Notes under the pieces: generated by a model
Database searches by the model: none
Told to the model about the DNA's origin: nothing
Seen by the model: only the letters and a program-made list of their open reading frames with translations
DNA from: Flavobacterium urumqiense
GTDB lineage: Bacteria > Bacteroidota > Bacteroidia > Flavobacteriales > Flavobacteriaceae
Assembly: GCF_900108015.1 (NCBI RefSeq)
Contig: NZ_FNVP01000003.1
Location: 6,162 to 70,161, forward strand
Direction of reading: 5' to 3'
Length of the DNA: 64,000 nucleotides
Position numbers and translations under genes: made by a program
Shown: piece by piece, positions 36,408-45,057 of the stretch
How positions within the stretch are numbered: position 1 is the first letter of the stretch
Layout of the letters: the number at the start of each line of letters is the position of its first letter

Positions 36408-37550
36408 TTAATTTAATTTTTGAGCAAAAGTAAACGTATAAGTTGGAAGCAATTCAGGATGAAAGATTTTGATGTAATCTTTTAACACTAAATCCGGTCG
36501 GCTTGGAGCTAATTCATAGTAAATGGTTCCTCCCGTTGAACCCAATTTACTTTCAAAAGTAAAGACATTTTTAGATTTTGAAGCGTCAAACTGACTATAA
36601 TGCGGATTGCTATTTTCGAATTCAGCACTACTTTTAAACGAACCTGTTGCAATCCAATATTGCGCTTTTTTCGCTTTCTCTAATACCTTTTCGAAAGGTA
36701 CACTAAGACTTCCCGTTCCTCCAACATTTGCCCACAAATAATTTGCTTTAGCGTCTTTCATAAATTGGGCTACCCAGCTATTTCCTCGCGCTACATACCA
36801 TGTGTCTTGATACATAGATCCGTAAAGAACTGTAGCTGTTGGTTTTTTGGTTGCAACCAATTGTTTTGCGTCATTGTAATTTTTAACGATTTCATCAAAA
36901 AGCGTTTTGGCTTCTTTTTGTTTTTTAAACAAAGCACCGTAAAGCTTAATCCATTCTGCTTTTCCCAGTGGTGTTTGTTCCATCCAGTCGGCTTGAATGA
37001 GTACACTAAGACCACTTTTTTGTAAATTGTCAATCATTGGATTGTTGTTGTCAATTCCAAAGGTTACGATTAAATTAGGCGCCAATTCAATGAGCTGCTC
37101 CACGTTTAATTTTTCGTTTTGTCCTATGTTTTTAACAGCGCCTGCGTCAATAAGTTTTCTTGTTTTTTCAGAAGAAACATAATCAGTATTAGGGAAACCC
37201 ACTAGTGATTTTTCAACTCCCAGCATTTCCAAAAAAGGAAGATTGGTCGTTGAGGTAACGACGATCGATTCTAAAGGCACTGAAATTGTGGTGTATTTTT
37301 GTAGACTATCAGGAATGCTGCCGTTTTTTTCTTTTAATATGTACGTGAAGTTTTTATTGGCTTTAGGCCAAGGATTTGAAACCGTGACTACTGAATATCC
37401 TTCGTAGGTATTAATAGAAAGTCCCAAGGCATATTCGATTGTGTTTTTTGAAGTTGTACTTTCTTTTACGTTCCGGTTTTCGCTTTTTTTACATCCAACA
37501 AAAGTTGAAAATGAGAAAACAAAAAGGATTAATTTAAAGGTGAATTTCAT
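36408..37550 (-). CDS. Substrate-binding lipoprotein of cobalamin-type ABC importer
   Basis: A 380-residue periplasmic-binding lipoprotein: signal and lipobox FSTFVGC with Cys at about residue 20, then a BtuF/FhuD-like two-lobe fold (SLVGFPNTDYVSS, ELAPNLIVTFGID, GTIYYELAPSRPDLVLKD). It is the first gene of the importer operon, divergent from the CWC gene and adjacent to cobU. A -7-like TACCTTTG is at 37579-37572. Corrinoid binding is inferred from the neighbourhood. Confidence 0.87.
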   Translation of the reverse strand: MKFTFKLILFVFSFSTFVGCKKSENRNVKESTTSKNTIEYALGLSINTYEGYSVVTVSNPWPKANKNFTYILKEKNGSIPDSLQKYTTISVPLESIVVTSTTNLPFLEMLGVEKSLVGFPNTDYVSSEKTRKLIDAGAVKNIGQNEKLNVEQLIELAPNLIVTFGIDNNNPMIDNLQKSGLSVLIQADWMEQTPLGKAEWIKLYGALFKKQKEAKTLFDEIVKNYNDAKQLVATKKPTATVLYGSMYQDTWYVARGNSWVAQFMKDAKANYLWANVGGTGSLSVPFEKVLEKAKKAQYWIATGSFKSSAEFENSNPHYSQFDASKSKNVFTFESKLGSTGGTIYYELAPSRPDLVLKDYIKIFHPELLPTYTFTFAQKLN

Positions 37551-37647
37551 GGTTTAATTTTGCGATGGCCACAAAGGTATACCAAATTTATAAAATTTCT
37601 TGTTTATTTTTAGCAGTAAAAAATTGAACAAATACTATCTTTACGAA

Positions 37648-38013
37648 ATGAATAGCATTAAAGTCAAAAACTGTTCTACTTGCGGAACTCTTTTTAATTG
37701 TGGGGACATATCTGAAGGAAGTAAATGCTGGTGCAACAATTTTCCGCCTATTTTTACACCGTCAGAAGTGGTGGATTGTTTGTGTTCCAATTGTTTTACA
37801 ACTGCTTGCTCCACTAAAATTGACAAATATGTTGCAACACTCGTTTCTCAAACTGCAACGGATAATAAAGCCAAAGATTTACCCAAAACAACTGATCTTA
37901 TAGAAGGAATCGACTATTATTTAGAAAATGGAAATTATGTTTTCAAGGCTTGGTTTCATCTAAAAAGAGGTCATTGTTGTGGCAATGGATGTCGACATTG
38001 TCCGTATAAATAA
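37648..38013 (+). CDS. Cysteine-rich CWC plus DUF5522 protein
   Basis: A 121-residue protein with two small metal-binding-like modules. An N-terminal CWC domain has CSTCG, CWCNN, and CLCSNCF. A C-terminal DUF5522 module has WFHLKRGHCCGNGCRHCPY. About twelve cysteines suggest zinc or iron-sulfur binding. The start MNSIKVKN at 37648 is preferred over a longer open frame from 37600 because the extension is AT-rich and lies over a -7-like box (TATCTTTA at about 37635). The role is unknown. Confidence 0.75.
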   Translation: MNSIKVKNCSTCGTLFNCGDISEGSKCWCNNFPPIFTPSEVVDCLCSNCFTTACSTKIDKYVATLVSQTATDNKAKDLPKTTDLIEGIDYYLENGNYVFKAWFHLKRGHCCGNGCRHCPYK

Positions 38014-38167
38014 TTATTAATTATAGATTATAAATTATAAATGAATGAAAGATAATATTGTTAAAACCAAGAGTTTTGATTTGAAAAAGAATATGAAAAT
38101 ATAAATAGCGATGCAAAATCAATATTAAAATGTTATTACATTTTACAATTAATAATTTACAATTAGC

Positions 38168-38683
38168 ATGATATATTTAATAACTGGGGGTGAACGCTCC
38201 GGTAAAAGCGGTTATGCCGAAAATTTAGCACAAGGATTGTCGGATAAACCAATGTATGTTGCTACAGCCCGAAAATGGGATAATAATTTCCAAGAGAGAA
38301 TCGATCGCCATCAAAAAGATCGGGACGAACGATGGATTAATATCGAAAAAGAAAAACACTTAAGCGAAATTGATTTTTCGGGAAAAGTAGCGGTCGTTGA
38401 TTGCGTTACGCTTTGGTTAACGAACTTTTTTGTAGATACCAAAAATGATGTTTCCTTGTGTTTAGAGCAAGCTAAAACCGAATTTGATGCCATTGCCAAT
38501 CAAGAAAATGCAACTATTATTATTGTAACAAATGAAATAGGTATGGGCGTTCATGCCGAAACGCACATTGGCAGAAAATTCACCGAACTTCAAGGTTGGA
38601 TGAATCAATACATTGCTAAAAATGCCGATACCGTTGTGCTAATGGTTTCTGGAATTCCCGTAACGATAAAAGAGAAAAAATGA
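38168..38683 (+). CDS. cobU: Adenosylcobinamide kinase / guanylyltransferase
   Basis: A 171-residue bifunctional enzyme of the cobalamin nucleotide-loop pathway. It phosphorylates adenosylcobinamide and transfers GMP. The P-loop is TGGERSGKSGYAE at the N-terminus. RKWDNNFQERIDRHQKDRD carries the guanylylated His region, followed by DCVTLWLTNFF and TNEIGMGVHAE. It is the first of the cobU-bluB/cobT-cobS-cobC run. Its TGA overlaps the ATG of a truncated PP-loop ATPase (ATGA). Confidence 0.93.
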   Translation: MIYLITGGERSGKSGYAENLAQGLSDKPMYVATARKWDNNFQERIDRHQKDRDERWINIEKEKHLSEIDFSGKVAVVDCVTLWLTNFFVDTKNDVSLCLEQAKTEFDAIANQENATIIIVTNEIGMGVHAETHIGRKFTELQGWMNQYIAKNADTVVLMVSGIPVTIKEKK

Positions 38684-38823
38684 ATTTTGTAACTTCTTGG
38701 AGCGGTGGAAAAGACAGTTGTTATGCTGGGATTCAAGCAATTCAGCAAGGATTTAATACGCTCTCTTATTGTTTTAAATTGCCATTGCCATTGACTTTTA
38801 ACATTGAAATTAAAAAATATTGA
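38680..38823 (+). pseudogene. Truncated PP-loop ATPase (Dph6/COG2102-like) N-terminus
   Basis: The ATG overlaps the cobU stop, and 47 codons follow. MNFVTSWSGGKDSCYAGIQA contains the SGGKDS pyrophosphatase loop of diphthine-ammonia-ligase-like ATPases, which are normally over 200 residues. After residue 27 the sequence becomes unrelated (LPLPLTFNIEIKKY) across an AT-rich ATTGCC repeat, then stops. A deletion seems to have removed the rest of the gene, fusing its start to the leader of bluB-cobT. It is unlikely to be active. Confidence 0.7.
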
Positions 38824-38833
38824 ATTTAAAAAG

Positions 38834-40510
38834 ATGACTTATTTAGATGAAATTTTAAAATCCCGTCGCGACACCCGTCATTTTACGGATGTTCAAGTGC
38901 CGGATGCTGTTCTTGAAAAAGCACTGCAAGCGGGGCATTGGGCGCCTTCTGTGGGTTTAACTGATGCTACAAAATACTATTTGATTAGGTCGGCTAAAAT
39001 AAAGAAAACCATTAAAAATTTGTTTTTAGATTATGATGAAAAAGCAGTTGCGCTCACTGATAATGAACAACAAAAACTTGCATACAAAGCTCTTAAGCTG
39101 GAAGCTATTGAAGAAGCGCCATTGGGATTAGTGATTTGTTATGATCGTTCCGTTTTGAATAATTTTACGATTGGAACCGTTGGGAGTAATGAAGCGGTAA
39201 AGTTCAGTTCGGTTTGTGCGGCGCAAAATATTTGGCTATCCTTAACGGAACAAGGGTATTCCATGGGTTGGGTTTCTATATTGAATTACTATCAGTTCAA
39301 GCAATTATTGGGTTTGCCTGAAAACATGGAACCGTTGGGCTATTTCTGCGTGGGAAAACCAGCCACTGATTATAATAATCAACCCATGTTGCAACAATTG
39401 AATTGGAAACAAAAACAAAAAATTCCATTAATGGAGGAAATCACTGTTTTGCAAGAAAGTAGGGTGGAGAAAGTGTTTTTTAGTGCTAAAGAGGAAATGG
39501 ATGCTGCTGCTTTCGCAAATGCGTTGCAACATAAGATCGACCAAAAAACCAAACCAACAAATTCATTAGGAATTTTAGAAGTGCTTGCCAAACAAATAGG
39601 AATGGTGTTTCAAACTTTAGAACCTAAAATTACAAAGCCTAATCTGGTTGTTTTTGCTGCGGATCACGGAATTGCAAATCATGGAGTAAGCGCCTATCCG
39701 CAAGACGTAACCAGACAGATGGTGAGTAACTTTTTGACAGGAGGAGCAGCAATCAATGTGTTTTGTAAACAAAATAAGATTGAATTAGCTATTGTGGATG
39801 CAGGTGTGAATTATGATTTCCCTATGAATACGGATTTGATTTCGGCTAAAATAGGGAAGGGAACGCATTCTTTTTTACAAGGACCAGCAATGAGTAAAAC
39901 AGAAATTGAATTGTGTTTTATAAAAGGAAGCGAGATTGTTACCAATATTGCAAAGACGGGCAGCAATTGCATTGGTTTTGGCGAAATGGGCATTGGCAAC
40001 ACGGCTACGGCCTCGGTTTTAATGAGTATTATTTTAGAATTGCCAGTTGAAGATTGCGTGGGAAAAGGCACTGGTGTGAATGAGGAACAATTGATTCAAA
40101 AAATTAAAATCCTTAAAAAATGCCTTAATAATTATCAAGGTTCAGAGGATTTAGACAGCAAGTTAGCTTATTTCGGGGGATTCGAAATCATGCAAATGGT
40201 AGGTGGAATGCTTCAGGCAAAAGAAGCCAATATGTTGATTCTCGTAGATGGTTTTATCTGTAGTGTCGCTTTTTTAATAGCCTTTAAAAAGAATCCGTCG
40301 ATTATTAAAAATGCTATTTTTTGCCATTCATCTGCGGAGCAAGGACACCAAAAAATATTAGACTACCTCGGAGTTCGCTCTTTATTGCAACTTGATTTGC
40401 GATTGGGCGAAGGCACGGGTTGCGCCATTGCGTTACCTATAATTGAGTCTGCTGTAGCGTTCTTGAATGAAATGGCCAGTTTTGAATCATCAGGGGTTAG
40501 TGGTCGATAA
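38834..40510 (+). CDS. Fused BluB-CobT: DMB synthase and DMB phosphoribosyltransferase
   Basis: A 558-residue fusion. Residues 1 to about 205 are a BluB-type flavin-destructase nitroreductase fold (SRRDTRHFTDVQVPDAVLEK, HWAPSVGLTDATKYY, GWVSILNYY) that makes 5,6-dimethylbenzimidazole. Residues from about 215 are CobT (FAADHGIANHGVSAYPQDVT, LTGGAAINVF, GFGEMGIGNTATAS, EGTGCAIALPI), which makes alpha-ribazole phosphate. The start MTYLDEIL at 38834 is preferred over an earlier ATG at 38804 that falls inside the truncated ATPase stub. Coupling both steps would channel DMB. Confidence 0.92.
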   Translation: MTYLDEILKSRRDTRHFTDVQVPDAVLEKALQAGHWAPSVGLTDATKYYLIRSAKIKKTIKNLFLDYDEKAVALTDNEQQKLAYKALKLEAIEEAPLGLVICYDRSVLNNFTIGTVGSNEAVKFSSVCAAQNIWLSLTEQGYSMGWVSILNYYQFKQLLGLPENMEPLGYFCVGKPATDYNNQPMLQQLNWKQKQKIPLMEEITVLQESRVEKVFFSAKEEMDAAAFANALQHKIDQKTKPTNSLGILEVLAKQIGMVFQTLEPKITKPNLVVFAADHGIANHGVSAYPQDVTRQMVSNFLTGGAAINVFCKQNKIELAIVDAGVNYDFPMNTDLISAKIGKGTHSFLQGPAMSKTEIELCFIKGSEIVTNIAKTGSNCIGFGEMGIGNTATASVLMSIILELPVEDCVGKGTGVNEEQLIQKIKILKKCLNNYQGSEDLDSKLAYFGGFEIMQMVGGMLQAKEANMLILVDGFICSVAFLIAFKKNPSIIKNAIFCHSSAEQGHQKILDYLGVRSLLQLDLRLGEGTGCAIALPIIESAVAFLNEMASFESSGVSGR

Positions 40511-40597
40511 ACGGTAGGTACATATTATTGTAGCGCCGTAATATTTTATCTTTTTACGACAAAATCAAAATAAAATCAACAAAATTTAATTCCAAAA

Positions 40598-41401
40598 ATG
40601 AAAAAAGAACTTCATATATTTTTTACTGCTTTAATGTTTTACACTAGAATTCCATGTCCAAAAAATATCGATCACAATCCAGATTATTTAAATAAAGCGT
40701 CCCGTTATTTTCCATTAATTGGTTTGATTGTAGGAAGTATGGCTTTTGGAGTATATTGTGTTTTTAATTATTTAGTTGCTCCTGAAATTGCGGTTCTATT
40801 TTCGATGATTGCTTCCGTTTTAGTGACAGGAGCTTTTCATGAAGATGGTTTTGCTGATGTTTGCGATGGTTTTGGTGGCGGTTGGACTAAAGAAAAAATT
40901 TTAACAATTATGAAAGATAGCGCCATAGGTGCTTATGGAGCGATTGGTTTAGTGTTGTTGCTAGTGCTTAGATTTCAGGCGTTGACTCAATTAATTGATG
41001 TCTCAAACACTAAATTTTTAATTTTTAATTCACAATTCACAATTTTATTATTGTTTGTTTCAGCGCATTCCATCAGTCGATTAGCAGCGATTTCAATTGT
41101 TTTTACCCATCAATATTCTCGTGACGATGCTTCAAGTAAAAGCAAACCTATCGCACAAACCTATTCTTGGAAAGAAGTAGTGGGAGCTTTCTTTTTTGGG
41201 TTACTTCCATTAGTTATTTTATCTTATTTTCAGTGGCAAATGCTGTTGGTTTTAATCCCTGTTTTTCTGACTCGATTCTTTTTGGCGCGTTATTTTCAGA
41301 AATGGATTGACGGATATACCGGGGATTGTTTGGGAGCGACCCAACAGATTTGTGAAGTGGTTTTTTATATATCAGTGATTGCATTATGGAAGTTTATTTA
41401 G
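40598..41401 (+). CDS. cobS: Adenosylcobinamide-GDP ribazoletransferase
   Basis: A 267-residue integral membrane enzyme joining adenosylcobinamide-GDP with alpha-ribazole (phosphate). The hallmark HEDGFADVCDGFGGGW holds the Asp cluster for metal. The N-terminal TRIPCPKNIDHNPDYLNKA and the C-terminal YTGDCLGATQQICEV are typical. There are about six membrane helices. Its end overlaps cobC by 16 bases, indicating coupled expression. Confidence 0.93.
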   Translation: MKKELHIFFTALMFYTRIPCPKNIDHNPDYLNKASRYFPLIGLIVGSMAFGVYCVFNYLVAPEIAVLFSMIASVLVTGAFHEDGFADVCDGFGGGWTKEKILTIMKDSAIGAYGAIGLVLLLVLRFQALTQLIDVSNTKFLIFNSQFTILLLFVSAHSISRLAAISIVFTHQYSRDDASSKSKPIAQTYSWKEVVGAFFFGLLPLVILSYFQWQMLLVLIPVFLTRFFLARYFQKWIDGYTGDCLGATQQICEVVFYISVIALWKFI

Positions 41402-41922
41402 TACGGCATACGGAAACGGTTTGCGAAAAAGGAATTTGTTACGGACAGTCAGATGTAAATATCATGGAGCCTTATGATGGAGTTTTTCAGTCTGTTTTGA
41501 GTCAATTGCCCCAAGATGCAAGGCTGTATTCCAGCCCTTTACTTCGCTGCGTGCTTTTGGCAAATTATATCAAAGAAAATTCAGAAATTACCGATATAAA
41601 TAAAGATTCTCGTTTAATGGAAATGAATTTTGGCGATTGGGAAATGAAAAATTGGGAGGTAATTCCTCCTGATGATTTTACACCTTGGATGACTGATTTT
41701 GTAAATGTTCGTGTACCCAATGGAGAATCATTTACGGATTTGCATGATCGAGTAATTGATTTTATAACTAATGAACTTCAAGTAGTCAATTCAAAACCAG
41801 TAATTATTGTGGCGCATGCAGGAATAATACGAAGTTTTTTATGTAAAATTTCGGATTTGCCTCTCAAAGACGCTTTTCAGAATAAAGTAGATTTTGGAGC
41901 TGTAATTAAAATTGAATTATAA
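41386..41922 (+). CDS. cobC: Alpha-ribazole phosphatase-like histidine phosphatase
   Basis: A 178-residue phosphoglycerate-mutase-type phosphatase. The catalytic RHT motif is YLVRHTETVCEKG with GICYGQSDV, EMNFGDWEM is near residue 80 and the second His is in VAHAGIIRSF. It removes the phosphate from alpha-ribazole phosphate or adenosylcobalamin phosphate, ending the pathway. The overlap with cobS supports that assignment over a general phosphatase. Confidence 0.88.
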   Translation: MEVYLVRHTETVCEKGICYGQSDVNIMEPYDGVFQSVLSQLPQDARLYSSPLLRCVLLANYIKENSEITDINKDSRLMEMNFGDWEMKNWEVIPPDDFTPWMTDFVNVRVPNGESFTDLHDRVIDFITNELQVVNSKPVIIVAHAGIIRSFLCKISDLPLKDAFQNKVDFGAVIKIEL

Positions 41923-41960
41923 AATCCGAAATTATTTAGGTTATTAACTTAATATAATTT

Positions 41961-41968
41961 TATCTTTG
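41961..41968 (+). promoter_or_regulatory. -7 box driving the cobalamin riboswitch/btuB transcript
   Basis: TATCTTTG followed by CCGCC, just ahead of the riboswitch. The transcript would start near 41975. Confidence 0.55.
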
Positions 41969-41971
41969 CCG

Positions 41972-42265
41972 CCGTATTGAGGTTGAGGTTTGTTTTTTCA
42001 AACCACATTAAAAGGGAAGAGAGTGATTGAAAATTAACAATTTTTGATTTTAGATTTAAAAATCCGATATCATTATTCAAAATTCAAAAATCTCACGCTG
42101 TACCCGCAACTGTAAGCTAACAAGCTTGTTGTTATCTACAAAACCACTGAGCTAGCTGAATTTATTTCAGTTTCTTGGGAAGGTAAACAACAAGACGCAA
42201 GCCAGGAGACCTGCCTATTACATCGAGTATCAAACTTTCGGGAAAAAAGGTTTGGGTATGGGTCA
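41972..42265 (+). ncRNA. Cobalamin riboswitch
   Basis: The leader of the btuB-like gene carries conserved parts of the adenosylcobalamin riboswitch in order: AAAAGGGAAGAGAGTGA at 42010-42026, TACCCGCAACTGTAA at 42101-42115, and the B12 box GCCAGGAGACCTGCC at 42201-42215. The boundaries are approximate. The region from 42216 to the start codon is probably the expression platform. It should shut down the outer-membrane receptor when cobalamin is plentiful. Confidence 0.92.
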
Positions 42266-42309
42266 TTCTGTGCTTTTCTCCCAATTTATTAAATTTTTAC
42301 ATTTTTAAA

Positions 42310-44220
42310 ATGAACAAAAAATTCATTCGCTTTAGTGCGATTGCATTGTTATTTGCAATGAACACGTATGCACAAGATCAAGATCCAAAACAACTAGATG
42401 AGGTCGTTGTTTCCGATTCGAAATTTGCTTTGCCAAAAGAGAAATCAGGAAAAGTTATTGTGAAAATTACTGCTGAAGATTTGAAGAAAAAAGCAGGACA
42501 ATCAGTAGCTTCGATTTTAAGTACCGTAGCCGGTGTTGAAATCAACGGAAACCAAAGCCGTAATGGTAAAGATTTGGGACTTTACATTCGTGGAGGAAGA
42601 AATCATCAGGTTTTAATTTTGATTGATGGCGTTCCGGTAACGGATGCTTCCGGTATTAGCTTATCGTATGATTTGAGATTACTTCCGGTGGAACAAATTG
42701 AAAGTATTGAGATTATGAAAGGCGCTTCGAGTACTTTATACGGCTCGGGAGCTGCGACTGGTGTAATTAATATTACATTAAAAAAAGCAGGTAAAAAAGC
42801 AATCGCTGGAAATGCATATCTGAATATTGGTACACAAACAGTTGCTAAAAACGCAAATTATAGTGTGCAAGATTACAATCAGGGCTTTGCGGTAAACGGT
42901 GGTTTTGAAAAAGTAAATTATTTTGCCTCGTTGAATAGTACGGAGACCACAGGAATTTCTGAAGCAAAACCATTAAATTCAAATACTAAATTTGAAAATG
43001 ATGCTTTTTCAAGAGTTAATTCTTTAGTGAAAATTGGCTTTACGCCAAATAAGAAATTGTCATTTGATTTCTTCGCTAATTATGACCGAATGAAAAGCAA
43101 TTTTGATGCAGGTTCATTTGCAGATGATCTTAAAAATTTTAGTTTATCAGAGCAATTCAGAGTTGGTTTTACTCCAAAGTATAAATACAACAAAGGAGAA
43201 TTAGTGATCAATACCAGTGCAAATGTAATCAACCGTGACATCTTTAGCTATGGCTCTTTATTCTTGGCAAAGTCAAGAAGTGTTAATGTTGATGTCTTCA
43301 ATAAATATGAAATTTCATCTCAGTTATTTGTGGTTACAGGGGCACAATTTCAGTTCCACGAAATGTCAAACAGTAGCGAGTATGATGCAATTACAACTGA
43401 TATAGCAAAATTTAATATGATTGATCCGTATGCAACGGTGGTTTATAATTCAGACTTTGGATTAAACTTAAATGCAGGAGCTCGGTACAATATCCATAGT
43501 AAATACGGAAATAATTTTGTGTACAATATTAACCCTTCGTTCACTTTTTCTGAAAATTTAAAAGTATTAGCGTCCTATAGTACTGCTTTTATTACTCCAA
43601 GTTTGTACCAATTGTACTCTCCTTATGGTGATTTGAATTTGTCTCCAGAGAAAGATGCGACTGCGGAAGTTGGTTTTGAAGTAAGTGCAGTAAACAAGAA
43701 ATTAGTTTTAAATGCTGTAGCTTTTCAAAGAGAAGAGGAAGATGCAATAGGATTTGATTTGATGACTTATAAATACTTTAATGTGGATGGGAAAAACAAA
43801 GCCAAAGGTCTTGAAACAATGATTTCTTATGCTTTTAATGATAAAGTAAAATTCAATGCCAATTATACTTTTACAGAATTAGAAAGACAATCGCGTATTC
43901 TAAATCCAAAACACAAAGTAAATGCTGCTGTGGATCTTCAAGCAACAGCGCGTCTAGCCTTTAATCTGGCGTATCAGTTTGTGTCAGACCGATATTTAGA
44001 ATACACAACGTATCCTGCACCAACTTACGATCCCGTATTAAATTCAGAAATTTTGAAAGATTATCAAATAGTTAATGCTAATGTTCGTTATGATTTAATC
44101 AAAAACAGATTGAATGTTTTTGGTACAGTTGATAATATTTTAGATAAAGATTTTGTTGAAAGTCGCGGATATAGTACGAGAGGAAGAAATTTTAAATTAG
44201 GTTTGAATTTGGTATTCTAA
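42310..44220 (+). CDS. btuB: TonB-dependent cobalamin receptor (BtuB-like)
   Basis: A 636-residue outer-membrane receptor. It has a signal peptide (cleavage after NTYAQ), then a TonB-box-like DEVVVSDSK. The plug domain has LSTVAGVEINGNQSRNGKD, YIRGGRNHQVLILIDGVPV and IEIMKGASSTLYGSGAATG. A 22-strand barrel ends in NFKLGLNLVF with the C-terminal Phe. It lacks the N-terminal carboxypeptidase-like extension of SusC proteins. Control by the cobalamin riboswitch marks it as the corrinoid receptor. Confidence 0.92.
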   Translation: MNKKFIRFSAIALLFAMNTYAQDQDPKQLDEVVVSDSKFALPKEKSGKVIVKITAEDLKKKAGQSVASILSTVAGVEINGNQSRNGKDLGLYIRGGRNHQVLILIDGVPVTDASGISLSYDLRLLPVEQIESIEIMKGASSTLYGSGAATGVINITLKKAGKKAIAGNAYLNIGTQTVAKNANYSVQDYNQGFAVNGGFEKVNYFASLNSTETTGISEAKPLNSNTKFENDAFSRVNSLVKIGFTPNKKLSFDFFANYDRMKSNFDAGSFADDLKNFSLSEQFRVGFTPKYKYNKGELVINTSANVINRDIFSYGSLFLAKSRSVNVDVFNKYEISSQLFVVTGAQFQFHEMSNSSEYDAITTDIAKFNMIDPYATVVYNSDFGLNLNAGARYNIHSKYGNNFVYNINPSFTFSENLKVLASYSTAFITPSLYQLYSPYGDLNLSPEKDATAEVGFEVSAVNKKLVLNAVAFQREEEDAIGFDLMTYKYFNVDGKNKAKGLETMISYAFNDKVKFNANYTFTELERQSRILNPKHKVNAAVDLQATARLAFNLAYQFVSDRYLEYTTYPAPTYDPVLNSEILKDYQIVNANVRYDLIKNRLNVFGTVDNILDKDFVESRGYSTRGRNFKLGLNLVF

Positions 44221-44249
44221 AAAATAGATATTTAAGTTAGTTCTTAATT

Positions 44250-44278
44250 CTCGCTCCATCATTAGGAGCGGGTTTTTT
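44250..44278 (+). terminator. Terminator after btuB
   Basis: Stem CTCGCTCC / GGAGCGGG (44250-44257 with 44265-44272), followed by six T. Confidence 0.85.
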
Positions 44279-44319
44279 GTTAAAATAAATTTAATCTTTT
44301 GCCAGAGACATTGTAAAAG

Positions 44320-44351
44320 AAAAAGGCTTTCATCACTGAAAGCCTTTTTTT
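44320..44351. terminator. Bidirectional terminator between btuB and amidase
   Basis: Stem AAAGGCTTTCA / TGAAAGCCTTT with a short loop, A-rich before and T-rich after. It can end the amidase transcript on the minus strand as well. Confidence 0.8.
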
Positions 44352-44368
44352 GTGTATCAATTATTTTA

Positions 44369-44983
44369 CTATTTCATTTCTGAAATGAATTCTGAGATTG
44401 ATAGTGCTATTTTGTTTTGCTCCTGATCATCAATTAAATATTTTTTATCATTTTCATTGGTCAAATACCCAAGTTCCACAATTACTGCCGGGACCTCTGA
44501 TTTTTTAAGAATATAAAAAGGACCAGTTTTTACATTGGATACTTTTAAATTTTTATTTGCTGCGAATTTGTTTATTAGTTTTCCTGCAATTTCACTTGAC
44601 TTTTCAAAAAATTCAGTCTCTTTTGCCACATAAAACTCCAAGCCTGATGTTTTATTATTTAAACTGGTATTAACATGTAGGGACAAAACTAAATCTGGTT
44701 TAAGTTTGTTTATAAACGCAGTTCTATCGTTCAATGATAAAAAACTGTCTTCGTTTCTAGTGAAGTGAATTACCACATTACTATTTAAAGATTTTATTTT
44801 TTTAGTAACTTGTTCCACAATTTTCTTTTCAGTGATGGTATCTGAGGTCGCGCCAAAATCAGTTCCACCATGGCCAGCATCAATGACAATGTTTATTTTT
44901 TTTGGTTCCGAATGCTTTGGCTTTATAAATGCAAACGAAGCCATTACGGTCAAAGTCAAAACTAATTTGGTTGTGTTTTTCAT
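44369..44983 (-). CDS. N-acetylmuramoyl-L-alanine amidase
   Basis: A 204-residue exported amidase_3 enzyme that cleaves the amide between muramic acid and the peptide stem. It has an N-terminal signal segment, then IVIDAGHGGTDFGATS with the first zinc His, VLSLHVNTS with the second and PAVIVELGYLTNENDKKYL with the catalytic Glu. It lacks extra SPOR or LysM cell-wall modules. It is monocistronic. Confidence 0.9.
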   Translation of the reverse strand: MKNTTKLVLTLTVMASFAFIKPKHSEPKKINIVIDAGHGGTDFGATSDTITEKKIVEQVTKKIKSLNSNVVIHFTRNEDSFLSLNDRTAFINKLKPDLVLSLHVNTSLNNKTSGLEFYVAKETEFFEKSSEIAGKLINKFAANKNLKVSNVKTGPFYILKKSEVPAVIVELGYLTNENDKKYLIDDQEQNKIALSISEFISEMK

Positions 44984-45057
44984 TTTGTTTGGGTGTAAAA
45001 TCCAGATTGTAAATGTAATAACTTACAAAATTGGATTTTAGTATGTTTTTCTTAAAG

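Noticed and set aside
38804..38833. Upstream ATG for the BluB-CobT fusion
   Set aside because: It overlaps the end of the truncated ATPase frame. MTYLDEIL at 38834 aligns with normal BluB starts.
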